A stretch of 16,291 nucleotides of DNA, taken from Phoronis ovalis. Its lineage: Eukaryota > Phoronida > Phoronidae. This document shows, in pieces, positions 1-11,300 of this stretch. Below the pieces are notes generated by a model that saw only the letters and a list, made by a program, of their open reading frames with translations, searched no databases and was not told the DNA's origin. The position numbers and the translations under genes are program-made. Within the stretch, counting starts at the first letter, position 1. Each line of letters opens with the position of its first letter. The stretch spans positions 1 to 16,291 of the forward strand of contig JAOXYB010024135.1 in NCBI GenBank assembly GCA_028565635.1, written 5' to 3'.

Positions 1-109
1 TATATCTGATAATAATATGCACTATTAATTTTAAAACAAATTTTTGACTTTTTCTAGTTTATAGTTTATTTAGTACAATTATACAGTATATAGTATGTGT
101 TAGAGAATA

Positions 110-2150
110 CACATGAAGCTGATTGAATAAAAACTGAAGAAGTTATTGTGAGACAAAGAAACTGTTGCCCACAGCAAAAAATGGCAACGATTTGTACCGG
201 TATTTGACCTACTCTCAAGGTTATTTTAAATTGTCATCTAGCCTATTACACCCATAAATCTATGGTCTTCCTAGAACCACCTTTGAATCATCCAGGCAGT
301 GCCTTGTTCTCGTGGCGATAGATGCAATGTGACGTGGCCTCCCAGGAACAAACATGGCTGCCAATCGGGCATATTGGAAGTAATCAAGGTCAAAAGTGAC
401 CTGCACTTCGTACCAACATTTGACCTACTTCTCAAGGTCATTTTAAAATGTCACCTAGCCTTCTACACCCACCAATCTATGGCCTTCCTAGAACCACCTT
501 TGAATCGTCCAGGCAGCGCTTTGTCTTTGGGGCTATGGACGCATTGGCCATATTGGAAGTAATTAAGGTCAAAATTAAATTTAACCTGCACTTTGACCTG
601 TGTTTACCTTGTCCCAAATATGAAGCTGATTGAGAAAAATTAAAGCTGTTATTATGAGACAAGGAAAGTGTTACATACGACAATGATATAGCCTATGACT
701 ATATATCCAGCCGCTATGAGGATGAGCCTGAAAAGTTATTCCCATGCAAATGTTGCACAACCAATTTAGCAGAGTGCTGACATATAGTGCTTATAGGCAC
801 TAAATAATTCCATAATTCAAGGTTCCACCAACTTGAAGTCTAATGACACCGAAGACGTGAAATGCCTGGAAATGCATATTACGCAAAACACTAGTCTCAT
901 ACCAGCAAGCGGGAGCACTTGTAGCTTGTGCAAATAATATAATACTAGGCATATTATATGATGTGGTAAGAAATGTCACCTGGTTGGAGTGAGCAGCATT
1001 TTTGACGTGTATTTACCCTGTTCTGAATACAAAACTGACAGGATAAGAACTGAAGCAGTTAATGTGAGATAAAGAAAGCTTTACACAAACAAAAAATTCC
1101 AATCAGTATTTGCCCATATTTCAAGGTCACTCAAAAATGTCACCTAGCCTATCGTGATGCCTGACGTGCCCTCTTGGAAACAAACATGGCCACCAGTCGG
1201 CCATATTGGAAGTGGTCAAGGTCAAAATTATAACCAACCTGTATTTTGACCAGTATTTACACTGTACCGAATAAGAAGCTAATCGAATAAAAACTGATTA
1301 GAAGCACTTATAGCAAGACAAAAAACTATAACACATCCAGTTGACCACTTCTCATAATCACTTTAAAAAGTCACCTAGCCTAATACGTCCACCAAACTAC
1401 AGCCTTCGCTATTCAACTTTGAAATCGCCTAGTCAATGATTCGTCTTTCTCTACATGGGCACAACATGACGTGCCCTCTTGGGAACAAACGTGGCCACCA
1501 GTCAGCCATACTGGAATTGCTCAAGGTCAAAATTATAACCAACCTATATTTTGACCTTTACTTGCCCTGTATCTCATAGGAACTTCATCAAATAAAACTG
1601 AAGCAATTATTGCGACAAAAAAAGTATTACTCACAACATAAAATGTCGAAGCCTGATTTGTGTCAGCATTTGACCCACTTCTCAAGGTTATTTTAAAATG
1701 CCATCTAACCCAATATGCTCACCATCCCAAGGCCATATCGAATACAAAGCTGATCGGATAAAAACTGAAGCAGTTATTGTGTGACAACGAAAGTGTTACA
1801 CACAACAAAAAATGAAAGATTTATAGGCATTTGACCTACTTCTCAAGGTCATTTTGAAATGTCACCTGGCCTAATATGCCCACCAACCTATGGTCTTCGT
1901 GAATCCACCTTTGAATAGTCCAGTCATTGTTTTGTCTTTCCCGAAATGGGTGCAACATGGTCAAAAAACGCGGTCAAAATTATACCTGACCTGTACTTAC
2001 CCTGTACGGAATATGAAGATGTTCCAATAAAAGCTAAAGCTGTTATTGCGAGACAAAGAAAAGGTTGCATTTGACGACGACCACAACATATAAAGGACGA
2101 CTATATGCTCATCCACTATATATAGTGAAGGGCATAAAAGTATATCAGCC
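110..2150. repeat. Repeat block A: degenerate tandem array of a TGACC/AAGGTCA-rich family
   Basis: About seven diverged copies follow one another. Shared words include TTTGACCTACTTCTCAAGG, GTCACCTAGCC, CACCTTTGAATCGTCCAG, ACATGGCCACCAGTCGGCC, ATATTGGAAGT and AAGCTGATCGGATAAAAACT, followed by GAAGCAGTTATTGTGAGAC. The last of these words recurs near 115, 622, 1030, 1275, 1580, 1746 and 2013. Two copies end in a degenerate hairpin (about 698-735 and 2105-2135). Open frames here, including the 87-residue one at 299-562, are repeat-derived and resemble no protein. No autonomous transposase is seen. Stretches 1-110 and about 740-970 show nothing recognisable. If the ROCO-protease gene continues, its next intron contains this block. 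Confidence 0.85.
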
Positions 2151-2244
2151 AAACCTAGCCATCAATGGTCTTGAATGTCATACAGATTGGTTGGAGAATA
2201 CAACCTAGTAGATGAAACATGACAAACAGAGAAACCTTACATAC

Positions 2245-2371
2245 CAGGAGATCCAGATGCACCATCAATAGTATCTTGAGACACATTGTAAACAATTCTT
2301 GTAGGATCATCAATTCCATTATAAGTGTTAATACCAAATTCAGTAAGAGACCAGTTTATCTTGTCCTGGAC
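2245..2371 (-). CDS. Protease exon 3: nucleophile Ser motif GASGSP
   Basis: The acceptor TTTAACTTTTATTAG precedes GTC at 2371 and the donor CCTG|GTATGT follows 2245. The exon is 127 nt, starting in phase 0 as exon 2 demands and ending in phase 1. It encodes VQDKINWSLTEFGINTYNG, then IDDPTRIVYNVSQDTIDG and ASGSP. The last residues give GASGSP, the oxyanion and nucleophile motif of trypsin-like peptidases (GxSG[GS]P). The Ser codon is at 2257-2255, 97 residues after the Asp. The split codon left open (g..) would complete GSP plus Val or Gly; Val is usual. The remainder of the fold, normally a G-x-LVG-x-H strand pair, must lie further left, so the domain is incomplete here. An alternative donor 4 nt downstream, TAT|GTAAGG, would change the phase. 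Confidence 0.8.
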
Positions 2372-5300
2372 CTAATAAAAGTTAAATACAATTATGTCAG
2401 CTAACATTGCAATGGCACATATGCACAGTATATGATTGACAGTATGGTGTTGCCTGACAATAATATATAACATCTATTGTTATTGTTACTGGTCTATTCT
2501 ATTCATTTGGTTAAATCTACAAAAGATGGAAGCGATTTCTTTGAAATTTGGAGGTATTATGGACAACAGACTTTACTTTTATTTTCTTTTTTTCGTGAAT
2601 TCGCCGAAAAATAGTTGTCACAACTACCATGTTTAGTAATTTATCTTAAAAATGTGATAAATTGTACTTTTTGCGATACATGTAATTTTTATTATAATGG
2701 ATCGATATTCCAAGCAGGAAACACTATGAGAAATTGTTAATCATGTTCTGCCATCCAGTGGTACAATGTCTGCTTTCAAATAAGACCAATGGTGTCACTG
2801 GCCAAACTAACAGAGACGTTAACAAGTTCATACATGTATTTTTTTCTTTTTTTGGGGGGCGTGGTGTTTTAATTTTGGGTGTTTTGTATTGTCAACATGT
2901 AGTGCTTTCTGACTAAAGCAATAAAATTCCAGAGATCATTACAATTTTTTAAAAATCGGAATTTGAATTCGGGCTTATTTGCCATTGGAATAGTGCAATT
3001 CAAGGGTCGATTTTGTTCTAACGCGATTTTCTCAAAATCAGTATGGTCAAGACTGCACGAAAATTTAACTGGTAGTGTATGAAAGAGTGTACACCCTAAT
3101 GAAAATGTAAAGCGGGATCCCGGTCCAAGATTTTTTGATATCCCGGTTATGGACCGGGATCCCAGTGTAGTGGGATCCCGGTCTATCCCACTGGGATTCA
3201 AGTCTTTAGTGACTCCACCTTCAAATTGTCCAGTCAATGTTTCGTCTGACATACATAATAATAAGGTAGTGGCTAAACGTCCGGTTACCGGAGTTACCGG
3301 ACGGTGTATCTTGGGGCTAAACGTCCGGACATCGAGAAATCTCGAGAGAACATATCGTTCTGCCGGATGTTTTACTTACTTACTTGTCCGCTCAAATAAA
3401 CTTCACTTATGTCCTTAACTGAAAATGTTCAATCCATATACAATAGATTGCCCTTTCTTGAGCCTTGGCTGCAACTGCATTTTGACAAGTAAAAACTGAG
3501 ATACAAAGTATCGTTAAGTCTTTCAGAGGCTGCTTAGAGGGAAATGTGAAAGATAATCATGTGGTAATATGTTTATACTAAATGTTATTTTTAAGACAAT
3601 GTACCTGTAATGTTTGTTGTCACTGTAAAATGATTATATATATTGCAAGACTTACTACTGTATCAATGGTCCCAATTATCTCTGCATGATTGATTTTTAT
3701 AACACACAAATTATATGATTTGTTTATGATGTATAGAATGTGTTTTATCTGATCTGACTCAAATGTAAAGTACATTTACATGATATGTACAAATTTGACA
3801 GCACGTATTTATCAAAATATTTTTTCTTTATATTAGTTTCACCCAATTCAGCAAAAAAAATGCATTTTGAATGGTCACAAATCTTGAGAAAGTTTGAAGG
3901 CAATAGAAAGAACTAGCCTCATGCAAACACCACAAAGCTTTTCAACCATGATCTTAAAGACTGATTTGAATAGATTATTAGTAACTTGCAAATCCTGTTA
4001 CTTATAATGTTGAATTTACAGGTTTTCCAAAATGAATATTTGTACATGATGTATTCTGCCAATTTTCAATAAGAAATAAAATGTTCACAAGTTTCAAATG
4101 GTGCATGATGGGAGTAGTGGAAGTTGGACAATGAGAGAGTATCTGTACGGTGATATATGAACTCGTTCAGTAGGAATTACATAGATTTCAAAGTTTGGGC
4201 ACTTTCACTGTAATTGGCTATGTAAGATTCCATGACTGTTCGCACAGCTCACAAGTCAGATTATCAAGAGCTTAGTGCAGAACATCATGAACCAAGACTA
4301 GACAATTGTCAGATTATACTTGTACTTAGTTTAAAAACAAAGTCTGATATGTTTTTAACTAGTAAAATATAAATTACCTCGCTTCGATCTAATCTAACAA
4401 TTTTACAGCAGTGATCTATCTTTTTGGCTTTGCCATCAGAATGTCCAATAAGATGAATGTCTTTGGTTAAATCGTTAATGCCAGTAAACTTATCTAACTT
4501 CGGCACAGGATGTACAGCATCACCAGCAGTGTGCAGTAAAAGAACTGCAGTATCCAGTCCCTGATCGGCCCATACAATGGGATTTGGTCCAGCAAACAGA
4601 TAACGGTCAAGTTCTTGAGTAGCGTGAGGACCAGGATCCCGGTAATTAAAAGTTACAAAGACAGAAGGGTCCAACAAGGCTGCTATATTTAATTGTTTTA
4701 GTTGAAAGAAATCTGCAAGAAAAGGAACACATTTTGTAAAACAAACTACAACATGTAATTATAAAACAAATATATTAATATGAGACTACATTTCTTAATT
4801 GTCTGACAAACAATCTTTTAACAGTATTCAAAACAAGACATTTGTTATGTCTACTACCCATCACATCCCTAGGATTACTTCAGTTGGTGGGTTGTAGCTT
4901 TGATTAAACTTTGGGCATTGCAATAGACTATTTGCATGCACTTGAGGGTGCTACAGTCAGACCCTTTCAATGCCGGCATCCTTTAGATATACATAAAACT
5001 TGTTTTTTTTAAATCTGACTTTAGAAAAGCTTTAACCGGTGAAAATTTAACAAAATAAAAAATACTTATTAATAATAAATAATTGGTATTGATATGCTTA
5101 CAAAAAGGAGGGTATTTTCTTAGATCAAAGAACAAAAGAATTTTTTTTTGGTTTTGGCTCAGCATGCATTTTGTGAATGAATCGCATGAGTGCATGCAGA
5201 ACTACATCATTGTTCATTCACAGAATGTGACATGCTGTGATCGTTTGGGTCTGAGATGGGTGGCTCCACTAATTAAGTGCATGCAAATAGTCTATTTCTG

Positions 5301-8300
5301 AAGTAGTTCCAGTAAGTGTTACATATGTAAAGCAAAGTATCGGATATAATAAATATCAAAGATTGGGATAGGCATTTGACTTTATTCTCCAGATCATTTT
5401 AAAACCTAACCCACCAACTTACATCCTTCGTGAATCCACCTTCGAATCGTCCAGTCAACATTTCCGTCTTTCTCAAAATGAGAGCAACATTACATGCACT
5501 CTTGGGTACAAACATGGTCACCAGTTAGCAATATTGGAAGTGTTCCTGATTATTACATCTAGCCGGTACTTTGACCTGTGCGTACTCTGTACCGATATAA
5601 AGCTGATCGGATAAAAAACTGAAGCTGTTATTGAAACGTAATCTTGAGAACCAACATGGCTACCAGTTTTGGGAAGCGACAAGTTCAAAATTATAGCTGA
5701 CCTGTACTTTAACAAGTATTAACCCTGTGCCGAATGTGAAGCTGATCGAATAAAAACAAGCAGTTACTGCGAGACAAAGAAAAACTTACACAAACAAGTC
5801 GAAGATCAGGATTGGCATCTGACCTACTTCTCAAAGTCATTTAAAATGTCACGTAACCTTATGCGCTCACCAAGTTATGGCCTTCATAAATCTACTTTGG
5901 AATCATCCAGTCAAAGCTTCATCTTTTCCATATTGGAAGTAATCTGGGTCAATATTATATCTAACCTACACTTTGAGCTGTACTTACTTTGTACCGTATA
6001 TGAAGCTGATGGGATAAAAACTAAAGCTGTCATTGTGATATACAATCTCAAGAACCAACCTGCCTGCCAGTCGTCCAACTTGGGAAGTCATCCACGTCAA
6101 AATTATTAATCACCTGTACACCTGTATTTATCCTTTACCGAATATGACGCTGATTAAGACCAAGAAAGTGTTACGCACAGCAAAAAATGTCGAAGATTCA
6201 TTTTGGCATTTGAACTACTTCTCAAGGTCATTTTAGATCGTCACCTAGCCTAATACGCCTAACTAATCTATGAACTTCATAAATCCACCTTCAAATAGTT
6301 CAATAAACGCTTCATATTTCCCGAAATGGACCCAACGTGAAGTGCTCCCTCGGTAACAAACATGTCGGCCATATCAGAACTAATCAAGATCAAAATTATA
6401 ACCTACATGGACTTTGACCTGTTTTTACTCGGTACCGAATATGAGCTGATCAGGAAAAACTGAAGCTGTAATTATCAAGGAAAGTATCACACATTATTGC
6501 AACAATGGCATGAAAACTGTAATTATCTGAACATTTTTAGTAACTATTTGCAATACAATTGTTTCACTGTACTCCAATAATTTTAATTTTAACACCCCTA
6601 GTTTGTATCTTCTTTTGTTTTATCATTTTGCTACATGTGGGTAGTTTACAAGTTGATTAATACAGTAATTGCATCATGTTATATAGTCCAACTTACCTAC
6701 AGTTAATGTAAGCAATTCCACAACATGGTAACAAGTCATTAAATAACAATCACCAACACGGAACCCAGTACCAGTTCCTAATGGACTTGTGATCATTCCC
6801 ACAGAATGACCTGCATCCAGTAGAGAGGAACAGAACTTTTCATAGGGGGCACTACTGTGCTCTGGAGCCTTTCTTTGAAATCCAAAGGAACGTCGTACTA
6901 AAATGCATGTGCGAACATTAATTTACTTAACTGTTACTTAACTTGCATAATACTGTCCTGCGGACATAATCTCATGGAAACTAGGTTTTCTACTTTAATT
7001 TTTCTGTATAATGCTTGTTTTTATGTAAAATAAATAATTTAATCAAGCACTCACCATGATTGTTTACTAAAGTGGTGCTACAAGCACTTCCAGACACTTC
7101 AAACACGCGAGCTAATTCAAAAATATCCAAAGTTTTTGAAGTATACTGGCCATTTTGAAATTGTTTCAGTAAGTAGCCACAGAGCTGCGGTGAGTCTGAT
7201 CTAAAACTTCATTACTTGTTCAAAACTTTGAAGCAATACAAATTATAAATTCTGCAGAATTCTATATAGACTGATACATGCCCACTAACCATGATCTGCC
7301 TAAAATAATTGGATATATTACAATCGTATGCAGCAAGATGGGACACTGTGATATCATTATTTGTTAAATCATAATTAGACAAATAAAAAAATAGTGCAAC
7401 ATACCACAATATCTGAGGATTGCAATTCATTGCAAACAGTAATAACATAAAACATAAACAAGTTATCTGCAGTGCAGACAGATGCCCATTGGTGAGTATG
7501 GGCAATATGTGGTACTACGATCAGGATGCATAAAAAAATGATATACAATCAGATTATCCATAGTAGCAGGCATTACGATACCCGTTGTGACTAAACATAT
7601 TTGTTACATGATCCATTGACCTCAAAATGACACAAGACTTTTGGATGATCTCTAAATGACATGAGACCCTCATTTTTGAAAGTTTCACAATTTGAAGATT
7701 TTGACCTACATGTATATATGACCTAATAATCTCAAGGTCAGCTATTCCCACGTTTGGGGATGTCAAACTTCAAGCCTGTATGACCAGCTGTTGTTAAGTT
7801 TTGGCATACTCCCTCCACAGATTAATTCAAAAGATACCAACAAAAAGCTTACCTGTTGGCACCTAGATAGCTTCAATGGCCATCAAAATTACCTCTGTGT
7901 AACCTGATTACATCATATTTGGATATTTTGAGCAATTTTAAAATTTTAACATTAGACCTCTAGGTCAACAATGGCCCACCCAGGAATGACACACCTTAAG
8001 TGGCATGCTTCTACACCTGGCCATCTTTGAGACATAACTCTGAAAATTGGAAAACAGAAAGAACACAAGGAGGAAAATGTACAAACCCAATAAATAGGAT
8101 ACAAATATGTGCTGCTAAAGCAGCAATCCTAATTACTGCTAGAATACATTACTGACATCAGGTTTTACTTTAGCCACTTGTGTGATTTGCACACAGTCAC
8201 GTGAACAAACTTATATGGATGTATGTTTACCTCTAGACTCGAGGCAATTTGGTAACTTGTTATTCTTCACTGTTGATCTAGTATGCTGACTTTTCATTGT

Positions 8301-11300
8301 TATAAATAGACTTTATTTGTAGAATTCAAAGGTGAACGCTTTGTTTGTCTTTTTTATTTATTGCTAATACTGAATAAAAGATACTGTAAGAGTTTTCCCT
8401 CTAGTGTTAAATTATATGGCATTAGCCTATATTTACCCTCTAAGTTGAAACGGTCCCTCTATATATCTATCAGATATGGGCAAAAACATGAACAAATTTG
8501 GCCACCATTTGACCATACTGGAAGTAATCCAACTCAAACTTGAACTTGCAGTATATTTTGACCTATACTCCCCCTATACCTAATGTGAAGCTGTTATTGC
8601 AAGGCAAGAGAAACTTTGTTCTCGAAAATTTAAAAAAATACAAAATTTACTAGCCTGCTACATCAGTACAATGCCTTTTTGATGGAGTCTGTTGGAATCC
8701 ATCTCTTCTACTGCAATCTGAAAATAAATGCATAGTTATGATGTTAGAAATTGTAATGTCCCAACTTAAGAAATTTATACGCTTCATTTTCTCAGCAGAA
8801 TATGAATTTGACAGAAAATTAGTATTCTCGCTTTTCACTATGTAGCATTACCTGTCTTAGTCCTGCTCTCGAGTGGATTATTTTGTAGCATGTGTGCAAA
8901 AGTAGTACCCCGAATGCACAGAGAAAAATTGTTATATCATCATATTGAGAAGTGGGCATCTTGTAATCGTGGTGACCATGATTTCAGAGGCACTGTATGT
9001 CTGGACATTTGAATTTTTATTAATAAAAATTATTAATTTACATTGTAAAAATAAGTGGAATTTTTTCATCCAGGGGCCTTCCAGAAGTGACTGTTTGAGA
9101 TTTTTGTTGCTAAATTTTGTTGTAAATTTGCCAGTGTTTCAGCTGATAGCAATCTTTGGGTTTGAGACAAAGGAAGTATTTCCTAATATTCATATTTGGC
9201 TAAAGGTTAAACACAGCTGGATGTAAAACAATTATCAGAGTTGTGGCTGACATTCACTGTACAATTGGCCTCCTTTTTTGAGCTCCTGCATTTATTACAG
9301 GGTATGTTTTCACGCTTCACAAAGCCTTGTTTACCACAGGGTATACTTTTCTTGTTGGACATTTAACACGGTATATTTTCAAAAGATACTCATTTACCAT
9401 CGGCCAGGTGCATTTCTTGGAAAATGCATTTACGACAGGTAGGAAAAATTGAGGTTGGTAAATTTTCTAATATTTATGTACCACACATATACAATTTACA
9501 AGTGAATTTACAACAGGATATATATTTTGGGAAAACTATTTACAACCCACCTTCCTAGTACCACCTTTGAATCGTCCAGGTAGCGCTTTGTCTTCACGGC
9601 TATAGACACAAAGTTACGTGCCCTCTCGGAAACAAACATGGCTGCCAGTCAGCTATATTGGATGTAATCAAGGTCAAAAGTAAAACTGACCTGCAGTTTG
9701 ACCCGTATTTACCCTGTACCGAATATGAAGCTGATCGTGTAAAAACTGAAGCTGTTATCGCGAGATAAAGGAAAGTGTTACATACAACAACGACGACGCC
9801 TTCACTACGACTATATGCCAAGCCACTATGTGGATGGGCATAAGTCTTCGCAAAAGTTGCATACTGCAACTTACAATAACAGGTATATTAGTGGACTACG
9901 TGAGTAGCTAGCACAATTAGGTCGATCACACACATTCTGTCCTGCCACAGTTTATCTATAGTCCGCTAAGCAAAAAGCAAGCTCCCTGGCAATACCTATT
10001 CAGAATTCTACTCAGTAATAGAATCAATGTGGTATGCGACAATGGCTCACAGAGAGAGAAAGGTTTATCTCGGCTGGGCAAAGTTTAATGACGAATTTAT
10101 TTCGCTCTTGTTAAATGGAAGGAACATAACAACAATTGACTATGGATGTTAGTTGAGAAGGCACAGAGCACTAACGGATGGATTTATTCAGACTGGGCTA
10201 TTACTGCAATCAGTAGTCAGCAGGTTAACATCCAGTGTATTTGCAATGAAAATACATGTAGTTATAACCATCAAAACTGATATTTCATTGTTGCACCTCG
10301 AGACTGCTATGACTAACCTATTTCTTCCAAAGGGATTACAATTTTCTTTTCAGTTTGTACTCTATTTGATTCCTTGAACTTCTCTGCTTTAAGATTTCGG
10401 AGGTAATGTGTAGCTTCTTCAACTAGTCTTTTGAGGGTGTCTGTAAACAGAAAACAATGCGGTCGCAATTTTATAAAAATGAAAGCTGGTAATACACGCA
10501 AATGGCTCTAGTGTACCATTAACCGCATTGCATGCCTAAGGATCGAGCAACAGGAAAAAAACTCCCTAATCCAAAACATGGGGGAATTAAAGCAATCTAA
10601 AAATGGGTACCCCTGTTCCAACCTTTCTAAAAAGTCTCTAATGGAGTCACCCTTGAGCTCCAAAGTACTCAGCTATAGTGACCTGTTGAAAAAAGGCTAC
10701 GATGACATTGAAACAAGCTGCCACAATCGTATGTCAAGATTTAAATATATACGTAATGACAAACTGTAAAGTACAAAGCAGTCCAAAATGTATATTTCTA
10801 AATAAAATAGAAGGCATAAAATAAGTACAAGCTTTCTCCCTAATCAATCCTCGACCCTGTGGTTTGGATGAATACATTAAAAATTTTGAAAAGATGAGTT
10901 TACACCAAGTGGCCTTCTTACTGTTTACATACCCCTTGATAGACAAGTAAAGTGATTTTTCATAATCCTTAAATTAGTACCTTTCCAAAATGTATATTTT
11001 TAGTAGTCTATTACAGTGCTTGTGTGCTGCTGGTTTTGAAAAATATAGCCTTCCACACAAAAATATGTTGGAACATGTGTAACTACTTCCATTGTCTGCC
11101 CCTGACCAAAACTAATATTCATTTCATTAGGGACATGCATGTAAAGTAATTCTAACTAACCTTCTGTAACTGGATACACAAGGCAGATTGGAATGCTGAC
11201 ATCATCTGTAACTTTTCCGCAGGAAACATGTGTTTCTTCTATTGGACACTGTCGTTTAATAAAACTGCCTGGATACAAATGACATTGCTCTTTCTCAAGG

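Larger units (their letters stand above)
4713..6696 (-). other. Intron between protease exons 1 and 2 (2.0 kb)
   Basis: This is GT-AG and phase 1. It holds repeat block B and the inverted-repeat element at 4922-5296. The remaining stretches (4713-4921, 5297-5330 and 6480-6696) are AT-rich with no coding signal that I can see. Confidence 0.75.
8718..10317 (-). other. Intron between linker exons A and B (1.6 kb)
   Basis: GT-AG, phase 1. It contains a block A repeat copy at 9545-9850 and a degenerate minisatellite at 9286-9520. The open frame 8945-9226 on the plus strand lies here; its product resembles no protein and shows no exon-like splice signals. The stretch 9860-10317 shows nothing recognisable. 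Confidence 0.65.

Noticed and set aside
299-683. Overlapping open frames on both strands in repeat block A
   Set aside because: They lie in repeat copies that differ by indels; no copy keeps a common frame.
2205-2244. A 40-nt intron to the CTACTAG acceptor after the Ser exon
   Set aside because: It is too short to be likely, and the joined frame ends after about 16 residues; kept only as a finding on the missing 3' end.
2869-3252. A 127-residue minus-strand open frame
   Set aside because: It overlaps the palindrome cluster, shows no domain or codon pattern, and lies within an intron bounded by good protease exons.
4175-4225. Possible minus-strand exon reading CPNFEIYVIPTERVHISPY after protease exon 2
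   Set aside because: The phase fits, but it soon meets a stop with no good donor, whereas the exon at 2371 fits in phase and supplies the catalytic Ser.
7212-7505. A 97-residue minus-strand open frame beginning MPILTNGHL
   Set aside because: It is hydrophobic and low complexity, and its stop lies just before the acceptor of the 7200-7055 exon; taken as intron.
8232-8272. Possible exon ending CTAGAG|GTAAAC on the minus strand
   Set aside because: The donor is good, but the acceptor lacks a pyrimidine tract and the end phase (1) does not fit the next exon.
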